Source: Alphaproteobacteria bacterium (GTDB lineage: Bacteria > Myxococcota_A > UBA796 > UBA2385). From it: DNA of 64,000 bases. A model generated the notes under the pieces. The model did no database searches. It was not told the origin of the DNA and saw only the letters and a list, made by a program, of their open reading frames with translations. Of the stretch, positions 8,738 to 18,400 are shown one piece after another; within the stretch, counting starts at the first letter, position 1, and each line of letters starts with the position of its first letter. A program made the translations under genes and the position numbers. The stretch lies in the NCBI GenBank assembly GCA_020632755.1, contig JACKEY010000004.1:558001-622000 (forward strand), given 5' to 3'.

Positions 8738-9904
8738 TCAGAACCCGGCGCCCGAGCACTGGATCTTCCAGTCGGGCTCGCTGTCGTCGTTGCTCTTGAT
8801 GTGCAGGATGTTCGTGTCGGTCAGCTCGAGCGGCAGGTCGATGCAGCCGCCGGAGCAGGTGTAGCTGACGGTTGCGACCTTGTAGGCGCCCGGGGCGATG
8901 GTGCCCGTGCCGCCGCTGACGCGGAACTCGCCGCCGCCGCTGTCGTTGTGGATGTACACGCTGCTGACGACCAGGTCTTCGTCGCCGATGTTCAGGAGCG
9001 TGATCTCCTTCGTGTCGGGGATGCCCAGGATGGAGCCGAACTCCATGCTGTAGGGATCGCTGCCGGTGTCCACGTCCAGGATGGGCGCACAGACGCTGCA
9101 CTCGTAGCTGCCGGTGCCGGACACCGAGATGTTGGTCGGGCCCTGGTCCGTCGTGACGGTGATGGTGCCGCTGTAGGAGCGCTCTGCGGTCGGCCGGAAG
9201 GCCACGCTGAGCGTCTTGGCGCTGGACGGGCTCATGGCCGAGGGCGTGCTGATGCCCGAGGGCACGAAGGCCGGATCGCTCGACGTGATGTTCGAGATCA
9301 CGACCTCGGCGCTGCCGTTGTTCACCAGGCTGACCGTCTTGGTGTCGGCGCTGGACACGGGCACGTTGCCGAAGGCCAGGTTGGTGGTGCTGTACTCGAG
9401 ACCGCCGCTGCTGGTGCCGCCGTCGTCGCCACCACCGCTGTCGGTGCCGCCGTCGCTGCCGGCTTCAGCGCCCGTGCCCTTCAAGGCGATGGCGGCGAGG
9501 CCGCTCTCCCCGTCGATGCCGAAGGACAAGGTGCCCGTGTCTTCGCCCAGCGCGAGCGGGGTCCACGTGACCGCGATGACGTACTGGCCGCCCGAGCCGA
9601 TCACCCAGGGCACCGAGGTGTACTCGGCGACGAAGTTGCTGCCGGCATCCAGGGTCAGCTCGGACAGCGTGATGTTGCTGTCCGACTCGTTCGTCAGCAC
9701 CACCTCGGTCGAGACCGGCTCGCCGAGCTCGGAGTTCCCGAAGTTCACGGTCTCCGGGTAGGACATGCCCCCGAAGCTGCCGTAGCTGACGGAGCCGCTG
9801 TCGCTGCCGCCACCGGGCAGGCCGCTGTCAGCAGACGGATTGAAGGCCTCGAGGCCCAGGCAGCCGGTCAGCATCAGGGCAGGAGCGAGACGGAGCACGT
9901 TCAC
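8738..9904 (-). CDS. Lipoprotein with three ASH (choice-of-anchor D) beta-sandwich domains
   Basis: A 388-residue secreted lipoprotein. The chosen GTG start has GAGGT 7 nt upstream and gives a short signal with lipobox LTGC (Cys15). A Ser/Gly/Asp linker follows, then three ASPM/SPD-2/Hydin-like domains at roughly 50-145, 175-265 and 275-388, each with the FGNxxLG... VLTNxSxSNITL... or FGNVPVSS... VSLVNNGSAEVVIS pattern and ending in a GTG turn. The third holds CSVCAP and CSGGC cysteines. Such proteins are probably cell-surface binding modules; no enzyme motif is visible. It is downstream of the Glt/Nfs-like block but separated by a terminator hairpin. Confidence 0.8.
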   Translation of the reverse strand: MNVLRLAPALMLTGCLGLEAFNPSADSGLPGGGSDSGSVSYGSFGGMSYPETVNFGNSELGEPVSTEVVLTNESDSNITLSELTLDAGSNFVAEYTSVPWVIGSGGQYVIAVTWTPLALGEDTGTLSFGIDGESGLAAIALKGTGAEAGSDGGTDSGGGDDGGTSSGGLEYSTTNLAFGNVPVSSADTKTVSLVNNGSAEVVISNITSSDPAFVPSGISTPSAMSPSSAKTLSVAFRPTAERSYSGTITVTTDQGPTNISVSGTGSYECSVCAPILDVDTGSDPYSMEFGSILGIPDTKEITLLNIGDEDLVVSSVYIHNDSGGGEFRVSGGTGTIAPGAYKVATVSYTCSGGCIDLPLELTDTNILHIKSNDDSEPDWKIQCSGAGF

Positions 9905-9949
9905 GTGGGCTACCTCTTCGAGACGACGCGGGGAGGCTACCATCAAGCA

Positions 9950-9976
9950 GGCCCGTCCTCCAGTGGAAGACGGGCC
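9950..9976 (-). terminator. Hairpin after the GltH-position barrel gene
   Basis: GGCCCGTC (9950-9957) and GACGGGCC (9969-9976), 8-bp perfect stem with an 11-nt loop, about 40 nt after the stop of the barrel gene. Confidence 0.6.
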
Positions 9977-10014
9977 GTGCGCGCCGATCATCTCCGCCCG
10001 CTGAGCGGTGGGGA

Positions 10015-10728
10015 TCAGAAGGTGTACTTCAGGTTGCCCGTGGCGCAGGCGCCCAGGTCGAAGCCGATCGCGTAGGACACGTCGATGTCCATGCCGATGC
10101 TGAAGTGGGCGAGCTTCGTGTAGTACTCGACGTTCGGGCCGCCCTGGACGATCGGGTGCAGGGCGCCGTGGTAGCCGGGATCCGTGATGCCCCAGTAGGT
10201 CAGGATCTCCTTCTCGTAGTATTCCTTGTCCATCAGCAGCGGGGACAGCATCAGGCCGCCGCCGACGCGGGCGCCGACGCCCCAGCGACGGTGCGGGTAG
10301 GTGTTCCACTCGACCATGCCGGCGAAGGTGTAGGTCCGCAGGTCGCCCTGGACGTACGGGCCGCCCTGCTGACCCTGGGTCTGGTAGTCGGTGCCCTGGT
10401 GGATGCCCTGAGCGAAGCCGAACTCCCAGGCCATGCTGGTGCGCTCGCGGTCCAGGAAGTCCTGGCCCACCGACAGCGCGGTGGCCGAACCGGGGCTCAC
10501 GTCGTTGGCGAAGTTGCCCAGGTAGAAGGCGCCGCCCACGCTGGCCTTCAGGTACAGGCCGCGGTTGATCTCACGCACCTGGCTGGACTGGACGCGATCG
10601 CGGACGCTCTTCTTCTTCGATCCGGCGTCGTCGTCGTCCAGGTCGTCGTAGCCCTGGGCATTCGCCGCGGAGGAGGCGAGCAGGGGAGCCGAGAGGCCCA
10701 GGATGACGAAGAGGTGGGAGAGCTTCAT
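10015..10728 (-). CDS. Outer-membrane beta-barrel, GltH/NfsH position
   Basis: A 237-residue protein with signal peptide (cut after ANA), an acidic patch YDDLDDDDAGSKKK, and then alternating beta strands rich in Tyr, Gly and Trp, for example GGAFYLGNFANDV and FAGMVEWNTYP. It ends in Phe, as outer-membrane barrels do. The start was taken at the ATG giving a clean signal peptide. Its place directly after the GltG-like gene matches gltH in M. xanthus; CglE-type barrels look similar and remain an alternative. It probably anchors the complex in the outer membrane. It may have its own promoter, since a terminator separates it from gltG. Confidence 0.65.
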   Translation of the reverse strand: MKLSHLFVILGLSAPLLASSAANAQGYDDLDDDDAGSKKKSVRDRVQSSQVREINRGLYLKASVGGAFYLGNFANDVSPGSATALSVGQDFLDRERTSMAWEFGFAQGIHQGTDYQTQGQQGGPYVQGDLRTYTFAGMVEWNTYPHRRWGVGARVGGGLMLSPLLMDKEYYEKEILTYWGITDPGYHGALHPIVQGGPNVEYYTKLAHFSIGMDIDVSYAIGFDLGACATGNLKYTF

Positions 10729-10889
10729 GGCGAGATTCCGCTGAGAGAAGGCGTCCGCTGGGGAGGGGCGCGAGCGCGAGGCGGTCGTTGCCCACGGGTT
10801 CACTGGCCGCGTTTCATACCATGTTGACGGAAGGCTTGGGAAGCCGCGCCACAGGGCCTTGACGTGCTCAAGACATGGCCGAGACGCAG

Positions 10890-10913
10890 ACGCCCCGGCC
10901 GGAGCCGGGGCGT
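10890..10913 (-). terminator. Hairpin after the gltG-like gene
   Basis: ACGCCCCGGC / GCCGGGGCGT, a perfect 10-bp stem with a 4-nt loop (CGGA), 20 nt downstream of the stop. Confidence 0.7.
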
Positions 10914-10932
10914 GCGTTCCGCTCGCGTCGGC

Positions 10933-12915
10933 TCAGCCGGGCGAGAAGATGAAGGGGTAGGACACGATGACGATGCCGCCGCCCTTCGGCTCGGGGAACT
11001 GGAACCGCATGAAGCGGCCCGAGATGCAGCTCTCGACCGAGCTGTTGCCCAGGCTGCTGCTCTTGATGTCGGCCTTGGAGACCGAGCCGTCCTTGGCGAT
11101 GACGAACTTGACGGTCACCTTGCCGCCCAGCTCCGGGTTCTTGGTCAGCTCGCGCTGGTAGCAGTACCGGATCTGGTTCATGTGGCGCTTGATGACGGCG
11201 TCGATCAGGCTCTTGTCGAGGGCGCCGAGGATGATCGGGTCACCGCCGATCCGGCCGATGCCGCCTTCGCCCTTCGCGCCGAAGTTGCCGCCACCCTTGC
11301 CGTAGCCGCTGCTGCCCGAGCCGCGGCCCTTGGTGCCGAGGCCGCCGAGGCCTTCCGCGGTGCCGCCGCCACCCAGGCCGGAGCCGCGGGAGCCGAGGCC
11401 GCCGGAGCCCATCTGGGTGCCCTTGGCGCCGATGAGGCCGCCGATGCCGCCGGTCAGGTCCGAGTTCAGGTTGCTGGACCCGAACACGCCGTCGAGCTCG
11501 CCACCGTCGCGGAGGGCACCGAGAACGCCGGCGTCTTCGGCGATCTCCTTGTCGAGCTGCTTCTGCTGCATCTCGACCTTGTTGCCCTTCGCCTTCTCCA
11601 TCTTGGCGTCCTTCTTGCCGACCTTGCCCTCTTCCTTCTTGGCCTTGGCGCCTTCGCCGGCGTCGGGGTTCGCCTCCGGCTTGTTGTCGCGCTTGGGCTG
11701 CTCGGGCTCGGGCTGCTGCAGCAGGAGATCGACGAAGCGGTCGGGGATCTCCATGACCTCGTTCTCCGGCGGCGGGGGAGCCGTCGCCAGGTAGATGCCC
11801 AGGACCAGGCCCAGGAAGGTCATGAAGGACATGATGCCCAGGAAGGGGTAGTCCAGGTTGTCGGTGATCGCGGCGACGAGCTTCTTGCTGGCCGGCACCA
11901 TCTTGGCGACGAAGACCATGTCGTCGCCGACGTCGGCGACCACGCGGGTGTCGTCGTTGAGCGTCACGGCGTACATGCCGGCGCCCGAGCTGCTGGCCTT
12001 GCCCGACGCGATGAGCTCGGGGAAGGTGAGCCGCTCTTCGCCCATGTCGACGAAGCCGGACCACTTCTCCGAGATGTTCATGACGTACTGGCCGCCCTGC
12101 CACTCGCACATCTTGAAGCCTTCGTCCGGGATGACCTCGGGCGGGGCGTAGAACTCGTCCTTGGACTCGGTCACGCCCTCGGACAGGGTCGGGCCGAAGA
12201 CCCACGCGACCTTGCCGAAGACATCGGGCACCCACGCCAGGGGGACACCCAGGTAGCGCCAGCGGGTGCCGGTCCGGGTGCCCACGGTGACGGGGCCGCC
12301 GCTCTTGCCGTAGTGGCGGCTGTCGATGACGATGTCGCCCCAGGCCTGGGCGACCATCAGCACGTTGCCCTTCTTGGGGTCGTTGCCGGCGTCGCCAGAG
12401 CCCGTGCCGAAGCGCATCAGGAACGCCAGCACGTCTTCGGTGTGCTCTTCGACGGCTTCGTCGCCGTCTTCACCGATCGGGGCGGGGATGCCGCCGGGCT
12501 CGGTCATCTCGTCGAGCACTTCTTCTTCGTCCGAGGCGGCGGCGGCAGGCGTCGGCATGGGAGCCTCGGCCAGCTGCGTGGCTTCTTCGTCGGCGAAGGC
12601 GGCTTCGTCGGTGATGGCCACCGAGATGCGCAGCTCGCCGACCTGGATCTGGTCGCCGGAGGACAGGAAGGCGTTGTTGATCTTGGCGCCGTTGACCTGG
12701 GTACCGGCAGGGCTGCCGAGGTCGAGGAGCTGCACCTGGCCGTCGTCGCCCACGTTGATCACGGCGTGCAGGTCGGCGACGTTCTCGTCGTCGACCTGGA
12801 GCATGGCGGCGGCGCCACGCCCGATGGTCACGCTCTCGGACGTGAACTCCTGCCGACGCAGGAATTCGTCGCCCTTGTGGATCTCGAAGGTGAGGACGAG
12901 CTTAGCGGTCGTCAT
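10933..12915 (-). CDS. gltG: GltG/NfsG-like envelope protein: FHA domain, one TM helix, TonB-type C-terminal domain
   Basis: A 660-residue trans-envelope protein. Residues 1-105 are an FHA phosphopeptide-binding fold (VTIGRG, LHAVINV, GTQVNGAKI). A single TM helix lies near 357-380 and is followed by a Pro/Glu/Lys-rich stretch, a Gly-rich region around 470-560 and the AgmX/PglI-type C-terminal domain (VIKRHMNQIRYCYQREL, GGKVTVKFVIAKDGSVS). This order is that of M. xanthus GltG, which couples the inner-membrane motor to periplasmic and outer-membrane parts. A further globular region (about 150-340) has no assignment. It sits between the small GltF-position genes and the GltH-position barrel, as expected. 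GltG and its sporulation paralogue NfsG cannot be told apart by sequence alone. Confidence 0.82.
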   Translation of the reverse strand: MTTAKLVLTFEIHKGDEFLRRQEFTSESVTIGRGAAAMLQVDDENVADLHAVINVGDDGQVQLLDLGSPAGTQVNGAKINNAFLSSGDQIQVGELRISVAITDEAAFADEEATQLAEAPMPTPAAAASDEEEVLDEMTEPGGIPAPIGEDGDEAVEEHTEDVLAFLMRFGTGSGDAGNDPKKGNVLMVAQAWGDIVIDSRHYGKSGGPVTVGTRTGTRWRYLGVPLAWVPDVFGKVAWVFGPTLSEGVTESKDEFYAPPEVIPDEGFKMCEWQGGQYVMNISEKWSGFVDMGEERLTFPELIASGKASSSGAGMYAVTLNDDTRVVADVGDDMVFVAKMVPASKKLVAAITDNLDYPFLGIMSFMTFLGLVLGIYLATAPPPPENEVMEIPDRFVDLLLQQPEPEQPKRDNKPEANPDAGEGAKAKKEEGKVGKKDAKMEKAKGNKVEMQQKQLDKEIAEDAGVLGALRDGGELDGVFGSSNLNSDLTGGIGGLIGAKGTQMGSGGLGSRGSGLGGGGTAEGLGGLGTKGRGSGSSGYGKGGGNFGAKGEGGIGRIGGDPIILGALDKSLIDAVIKRHMNQIRYCYQRELTKNPELGGKVTVKFVIAKDGSVSKADIKSSSLGNSSVESCISGRFMRFQFPEPKGGGIVIVSYPFIFSPG

Positions 12916-13006
12916 GGATTGATCCTGGGGTCGCCACGCGCGGTCGGGGGGTACGCGTGTCGGGAGGGGGTGCGAAGGGTCGCCGAGGGCCGGACCGTGC
13001 GAGGAG

Positions 13007-13270
13007 CTACTTCACCTCGTCCACGGACTGGGACATCTCCTCGTTGAAGTCGCGACGCAGCTTGATGAGCGGGTTGAACGAGGCCCGCTTCCGATCGAGC
13101 AGCAGGGCGCCCTGGGGCTTCACGAGCTCACCAGCGACGTCCACGCCCTCGAAGTCGACCTCGGTGCGCTCCTTGTAGATGACCTTGCGGTCGGCTTCGT
13201 CCTGGGCGAACGCGGCGCCGGAGAACAGGGCGAGGGTGGAGGCGACCATGAGGGTACGAACGGCCTTCAT
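13007..13270 (-). CDS. Small periplasmic protein, GltF position (second copy)
   Basis: An 87-residue protein with a Sec signal (cut after AFA) and a ~65-residue mature part: KVIYKERTEVDFEGVDVAGEL, then KPQGALLLDRKRASFNPLI and the tail LRRDFNEEMSQSVDEVK. It resembles the 85-residue protein encoded just upstream: both have (D)xEVxGEL, a long basic-hydrophobic middle and the tail LRxDFxxEMxxSVDEV. The slot between gltE and gltG is that of gltF. Function is unknown beyond a presumed structural part of the complex. Confidence 0.65.
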   Translation of the reverse strand: MKAVRTLMVASTLALFSGAAFAQDEADRKVIYKERTEVDFEGVDVAGELVKPQGALLLDRKRASFNPLIKLRRDFNEEMSQSVDEVK

Positions 13271-13473
13271 CGGGATCCTCGGGGAGGGAGGGGAGTGGCG
13301 GGTTCTATTCCGGACGGAGACTGCACGACAGGCACACGGACCGCCCGGAAACCTGGCCTGTGGCCGCGAAGTATGCGGGATCCCCGCGACGCGGACAATC
13401 GAGGCCCTGCAAGGTTGTCGTCAAGAGGCTGTGGCACTGCGCTCTCGACGTCCGGAGGGGGGAGGGGAGGGGG

Positions 13474-13731
13474 TCAGCGGACCTCATCGACGGAGCGACG
13501 CATCTCGGCGCTGAAGTCCTGGCGGAGCTGGATCCAGTCGAAGCCGCCCTTGTGCACCGCGGTGACATCGTAGACGCCGCCGGGGCCGATCAGCTCGCCT
13601 TCGACCTCGAGGTCGCGGAACTCGTCCTCGGACAGCTCGGTGACGGGCTTGAACGTCACAGGCTGGGTGTGCTCGGACTGGGCGTGCGCGCCAGGGGCCA
13701 GGAGCAGGAGCGAGGTCAGCAGGAGGGACAT
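13474..13731 (-). CDS. Small periplasmic protein, GltF position (first copy)
   Basis: An 85-residue secreted protein: signal MSLLLTSLLLLAPGAHAQ, then VTFKPVTELSEDEFRDLEVEG, a GPGGVYDVTAVHKGGFDWI segment and the tail LRQDFSAEMRRSVDEVR. GGAGA lies before the ATG; the upstream in-frame codons give no signal peptide and were left out. It is a paralogue of the next gene, separated from it by a 203-bp gap containing a candidate TTGACG promoter and a G-rich stretch. Two copies at this position are unusual, since the M. xanthus clusters have one, as far as I recall. Confidence 0.65.
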   Translation of the reverse strand: MSLLLTSLLLLAPGAHAQSEHTQPVTFKPVTELSEDEFRDLEVEGELIGPGGVYDVTAVHKGGFDWIQLRQDFSAEMRRSVDEVR

Positions 13732-13762
13732 GGGCGTCTCCGCGGTCGGGTCGGTCGGGACC

Positions 13763-13785
13763 GCCCGCGCAAACGCAGCGCGGGC
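13763..13785 (-). terminator. Hairpin between gltE-like and gltF-like genes
   Basis: GCCCGCGC / GCGCGGGC, 8-bp perfect stem, 7-nt loop. Closer to gltE, a weaker CCGC/GCGG stem (around 13830) has a TCTTTTT loop on the minus strand. Confidence 0.5.
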
Positions 13786-13850
13786 ACCCGGATGAGACAT
13801 CCGAGCGCCCGCGAAGTTCCCTGCGGTCCGCAAAAAGAGCGGAGCGGGTG

Positions 13851-15395
13851 CTACTCGCCGGCCTCTTCGGCCGGGGCCTCTTCAGCGGGAGGAGCTTCCT
13901 CGGCGCCAGCGCCATCGTCGGCGCCCTCGCCGCCATCACCGGCCGCACCTTCGTCGGGACGGGGAAGGGCCGTGCCGCCCGAGCCGCCACCGGCGCCGCA
14001 GCTCGGCACGATCTCCTCGATCTGGGGCAGCAGGTCGTCCACGAAGGTCATGACGTCGCCCGCCATGTCGACCTCTTCGGACTCGACGACCATGGTGGCC
14101 TGCTCGAGGACCATCATGCCCATCTCGGTCGCGCCCATCTCCATCATCATGTCGCAGGAGCCGTAGGTGTCGATGTAGCCCTGGAGCTTGACGACCTTCT
14201 CCTTGAGCTGGTTGAACTGCTCCTTCTGGCGGCGCTGGCGCTCTTCCTCTTCCTTGCGCTTGCGCTCTTCCTCGGCCTTGCGGGCGGCTTCCTCGGCCTT
14301 GAGCTCTTCGATCCGCTGCTTGCGGGCGTAGACCTCGTGGTCGGGGGACAGGCGGCCGGCGTTCACCTTGATGTACTCGTCGAGGTACTTCTCGGCGCGC
14401 TTGTAGTCCTTCGTGTACTTGGCGTGCATCGACGCCGCGTTGAAGTACACGAGCTCGTTCTCAGGGTCGGCCGCGATGATCTGGTCGTAGAGCGCGGCAG
14501 CCTGGTCGTAGTCCTTGGCGCCGCGGAGCGCGACGGCCAGGCCGAGCTTGGCGTCGACGTTGCCGGGGGCCGCGTCGACCGCGCGCTGGAAGCACTCGCG
14601 GGCCAGGCCGAAGTCACCGGAGTCCAGGGCGACGTAGCCCAGGTTCAGGTTCGCCTCGACGTTGCGCGGGTCGAGCTTGATGGCGGTCTTGAACTCCTCG
14701 ATGGCGGCGGGCTCGTCGCCCATGACCAGGTAGGTCACGCCGAGGTTGTTGTAGATGCCGCCGTCGCCCTCGGCCAGGGTCTTGGCCTTCTCGCTGCAGA
14801 GCTTGCTCATCGCGTTCTTGCCCTGCGCGAAGTACATCCGCGACAGGTTCCGGTACGCGCCGACGTTCTTCGCGTCGCGGAGCAGGATTTCCTTGGCCTG
14901 TTCCTCGGCCTCGTCGTACATCTCGGCCGCGGTCAGGGCGTCGAGCAGGTTGTTCCGCAGCGCCAGGTCGTCGGGGTTGCGCTCGACCTGGGCCTTGTAC
15001 AGGGACACCGCCTCGGCGCCGCGATCCTGCTCGGTGAGCAGGCGCGACAGGTTGGCGATGGCGGCCTTGTAGTCGGGGTTCGCGCTGACGGCCTTCTGGT
15101 AGTACTCCACGGCCTGGGCTTCCTTGCCCAGCTGCTCGGAGGTCCAGCCGGCGTTGAACCAGGCCTTGCCGTAGGCCGGGTCCTTGGCGCCAGCCTGGGC
15201 GAACCAGTTCTGGGCCGCGCTGTAGTCCACGACGCCGGAGCGGTCGGGGGACTTCAGCACGGTCACGCCCTGCTGGAACAGCTGGGTCGCGCTCATGAGC
15301 GAGGGGTCGGTGACCTCTTCGACGGGCTTCTTCTCGCCGCAGCCGACGAGTCCGGCCCCGAGGGTCAGAGCGAGCAGGATCGAGTGAATGCGCAT
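13851..15395 (-). CDS. gltE: GltE/NfsE-like TPR lipoprotein
   Basis: A 514-residue lipoprotein. Signal peptide with lipobox LVGC (Cys19), then about eight TPR units from residue 30 to 330 (for example AWFNAGWTSEQLGKEAQAVEY, IYNNLGVTYLVMGDEPAAI, ANLNLGYVALDSGDFGLA). Residues ~335-400 form a highly charged Glu/Arg/Lys coiled coil; the end is an Ala/Glu/Pro/Gly-rich acidic tail. TPR lipoproteins of this kind (AglT/GltE) scaffold the periplasmic/outer-membrane side of the gliding complex. AGGAG precedes the ATG. It follows the GltD-like gene by only 22 bp, so the two are co-transcribed. Confidence 0.78.
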   Translation of the reverse strand: MRIHSILLALTLGAGLVGCGEKKPVEEVTDPSLMSATQLFQQGVTVLKSPDRSGVVDYSAAQNWFAQAGAKDPAYGKAWFNAGWTSEQLGKEAQAVEYYQKAVSANPDYKAAIANLSRLLTEQDRGAEAVSLYKAQVERNPDDLALRNNLLDALTAAEMYDEAEEQAKEILLRDAKNVGAYRNLSRMYFAQGKNAMSKLCSEKAKTLAEGDGGIYNNLGVTYLVMGDEPAAIEEFKTAIKLDPRNVEANLNLGYVALDSGDFGLARECFQRAVDAAPGNVDAKLGLAVALRGAKDYDQAAALYDQIIAADPENELVYFNAASMHAKYTKDYKRAEKYLDEYIKVNAGRLSPDHEVYARKQRIEELKAEEAARKAEEERKRKEEEERQRRQKEQFNQLKEKVVKLQGYIDTYGSCDMMMEMGATEMGMMVLEQATMVVESEEVDMAGDVMTFVDDLLPQIEEIVPSCGAGGGSGGTALPRPDEGAAGDGGEGADDGAGAEEAPPAEEAPAEEAGE

Positions 15396-15417
15396 CTGTC
15401 TGTGCTCCTGCCCCCGC

Positions 15418-18400
15418 TCAGGGGGTCTCCTCGTAGCTGAAGACGACGACGTCCTTGGACACGTACCGGGGGGTGAGGAGGTCTTCCTCGAGCTCCGGGA
15501 ACTCGTCGGGACGCAGCTCGCCGAGCCGTCGGGTCGCCTTGGCGGTGTTCTGGTTGTAGAGGTTCAGCTCGTAGGCCTTCTCGAGGGCCAGGGCGTAGGC
15601 GGCCGCGGCCTTCTCGGTCTGCACGTAGGCCTTGTCTTCCAGGCCCATGCAGTAGATCTCGCGCTGACCTTCCGTCAGGTAGGACGGGACGTAGCTGTTG
15701 TCGCAGTTCAGCGTCCACGCCATGTTCTCGTACGCTTCGCCGAGCACCGTGGCGCTCGCGAGACCCCACTCGCCGGACCCCGTCTTCAGGATCTCGCCGA
15801 AGGTGGTCTCGACGCCCTGCAGGGCCTTGGCCTTGGCGACCAGCTGGGACTGCAGGGCCTTGTCGATGGCCTTGCGGTTGGTGCTGCTCGTGCCGGTGAT
15901 CTTCATGTCGACGTAGGCCTTCAGCTCGGGCTGGGCTTCCTTGAACATGATCTCGGCGATGAAGTTGGGGGCCAGCTCGTGGGGCTGGGCCTTGTCCTTC
16001 TCCCAGGCGGCCAGGGTGGCCTTCCAGTGCTTGTCGGCCTTGGCCTGCTGGTTCTCCTTCTCCAGCGCCTTGCCGTAGCGGAGGCGCGCGAAGTACAGCT
16101 GGTCGATGGTGGCGTCCGGCCGCGGCTTGTTGAAGAAGTCGAAGTAGACGTTGGCCGCTTCGTCCCAGTCGCCCTTCTCCTCGTGGATCTGGGCGATCTC
16201 GAGGACGATCGGGGTGACCCGCTCGTCGTCCGGGTAGGTCGTGATGAACGCGTTGAAGTCCTTGACGGCCTGATCACCCTGGCTCATGGCCCGGCGGAAC
16301 AGGCCCGCCGAGTAGATCGCGTCCTTGCTGGACTCGTGGGCCGTGTCGAGGGCGAAGATCTTCTCGTACCACTTGGCGGCTTCGTCGAAGTCGGCGACCG
16401 ACTCGTAGTCGTAGCCCAGGCTGGCGACCTGGTTGTTGTAGTACTTGGACTTCGGGTGGTTCTCGATGAGCCGCAGGCGCGTGTCCATCGCCCGACCGAC
16501 GCGGCCTTCCTTGTAGTAGTAGGCGGCGGCGTTGTTCAGGGCGAGGTCGGCGACCTCGCTCTTCGAGAACTCGTCGACGAAGGCCACGAAGGCGTCGGCC
16601 GCAGCCACCGCGTTCTTGTCCTTCTCGTAGTTGATCTCGATGAGCTTGAAGCTGGCGCGCTCGTAGACCGCGTAGACCTCCTGCTTGAACTTCGCCGAGC
16701 CGAGGCCCTGCTGGTCGTAGAAGGCCTTGGACACGTCCTTGAGGTTGGCCCAGTCCTCGACCAGGTTGAAGGAGTCCAGGATGAGGTTCGCGGCCTGCTC
16801 GGCTTCCTTGGACTGGGGGTCCATGCCGATGACGATCCGGAACCGGTCACTGGCCTGCTTGAACTGGTTCTTGTTGTAGAGCAGGTAGGCCGACTTGTAG
16901 ATGACGTTGCGGGCCTTCTTCTCTTCCTTGAAGTGCTGCGTGTACTGATCGCAGGCGGCGAGCATCTTCTGCTCCCACTCGGAGAGCTCGACCGGCTCGG
17001 TGCTCTTGCCCTCGGCCTTCTTGATCTTGCCCTCGCGCTCCTCGACCTTGATCATCTCCTCGGCGGCGAAGATCGCGGACTCGGCACAGAACTCGCTGCG
17101 CTTGCCCTTCGGGTCGATCTGCACGACCTTCATGTACTGGTCGTAGGCCTGGTCGTACTTCTTGACCTTGTAGAGGAGCTCGCCGAAGGCGTAGCGCATC
17201 TCGTAGGAGTTCTTGCTCTCGGGGAACTCGGTCAGGTAGACGTTGTAGGCCTGCTCGGCGAGCTCGTAGGCTTCCGCGGCGGCCCGACCGGCACCGAGCT
17301 TCTTGGCCTCGGCGTGGTAGTTGATGGCCACGGTGCGCAGGTTCTTCTCGATGTACTCCTGCGCGTCCTTGACGGTGTCGGGATCGCTGCTGTTCTGGCG
17401 GGCCCACGAGCTGTTCTTGCCGTAGGTCTTCAGCAGGCGATCGATCTCGCCCATCGTCTCCTTCTTCCGGCCCATCTTCTGGTAGGCCAGGATGATCTCG
17501 TTCTGGTACTCCGGAGCCTTCTTGGAGTTCGGGTTCTCGGCGATCAGGCGACGGAAGGTCGTGATGGCCTGCTCGAACTCACCGTTCTCGAAGTACTGCG
17601 CGGCCAGGCGCTTGAGCATGGCCTCGATGAGGTCCTGCTTTCCGAGCTTGTTGAAGTAGTCGATGGCTTCCTGCAGGTTGCCGGCGTCCGCGAAGAAGCG
17701 GACCAGGTCCTTCAGGGCTTCTTCCTGCAGGGTCAGCTTGCTGCTGTCGCCGGACTGGTCGGCCATCGAGAAGGCGACGACGGCCTTCATGTGGTCGATC
17801 GCCTTGCCGTACTCGCCGACGTTGTAGTAGCACCACGCCAGCTTGTACATGGCGAAGGCCCACTTCGGGCTGTCCTTGAAGCGGGTCGCCTTCTGGTAGG
17901 CCAGCAGCGCCTTGTAGGCGTTGTTGTTGTCGAAGTAGTACTCGCCGATGAGCACGTAGCTGTCGGGCACGTACTGGCTGTCGGGGTAGGTCCGGGTCAG
18001 CTCGTTGAACTGCTTGACGGCCTCGTCCTTCTCACCGATGTCCTGGAGCGCGCTGCCCAGGTAGAACGTGGCTTCGTCGGCCCGCTGGTACTGCGGGTAG
18101 TTCTGCAGGATGTTCCGGTAGAGCCGGATCGACTTCTCCTGCCACTTCCGGCTCTCCTCGTTGTCGGCCTTCATGCCCTCGAGGTTGGTCGCCGCGCACT
18201 TCTCGTCGTTGAAGCACTTGTCGTACTCGGCGTTGAAGGCTTCCATCTCCGAGAGGTACAGGTCGCGGCCTTCCTCGAAGTACAGGTCGGCCAGACGCAG
18301 CAGCATCTCGGCCTTCTGCACGCCCTTGGGCGGCCGGTTCCGCAGGATGTCCTCGAGGAAGCCCATGGCCTCGCGCCGCTTGTCGCGGGCGGCGGCCCGG

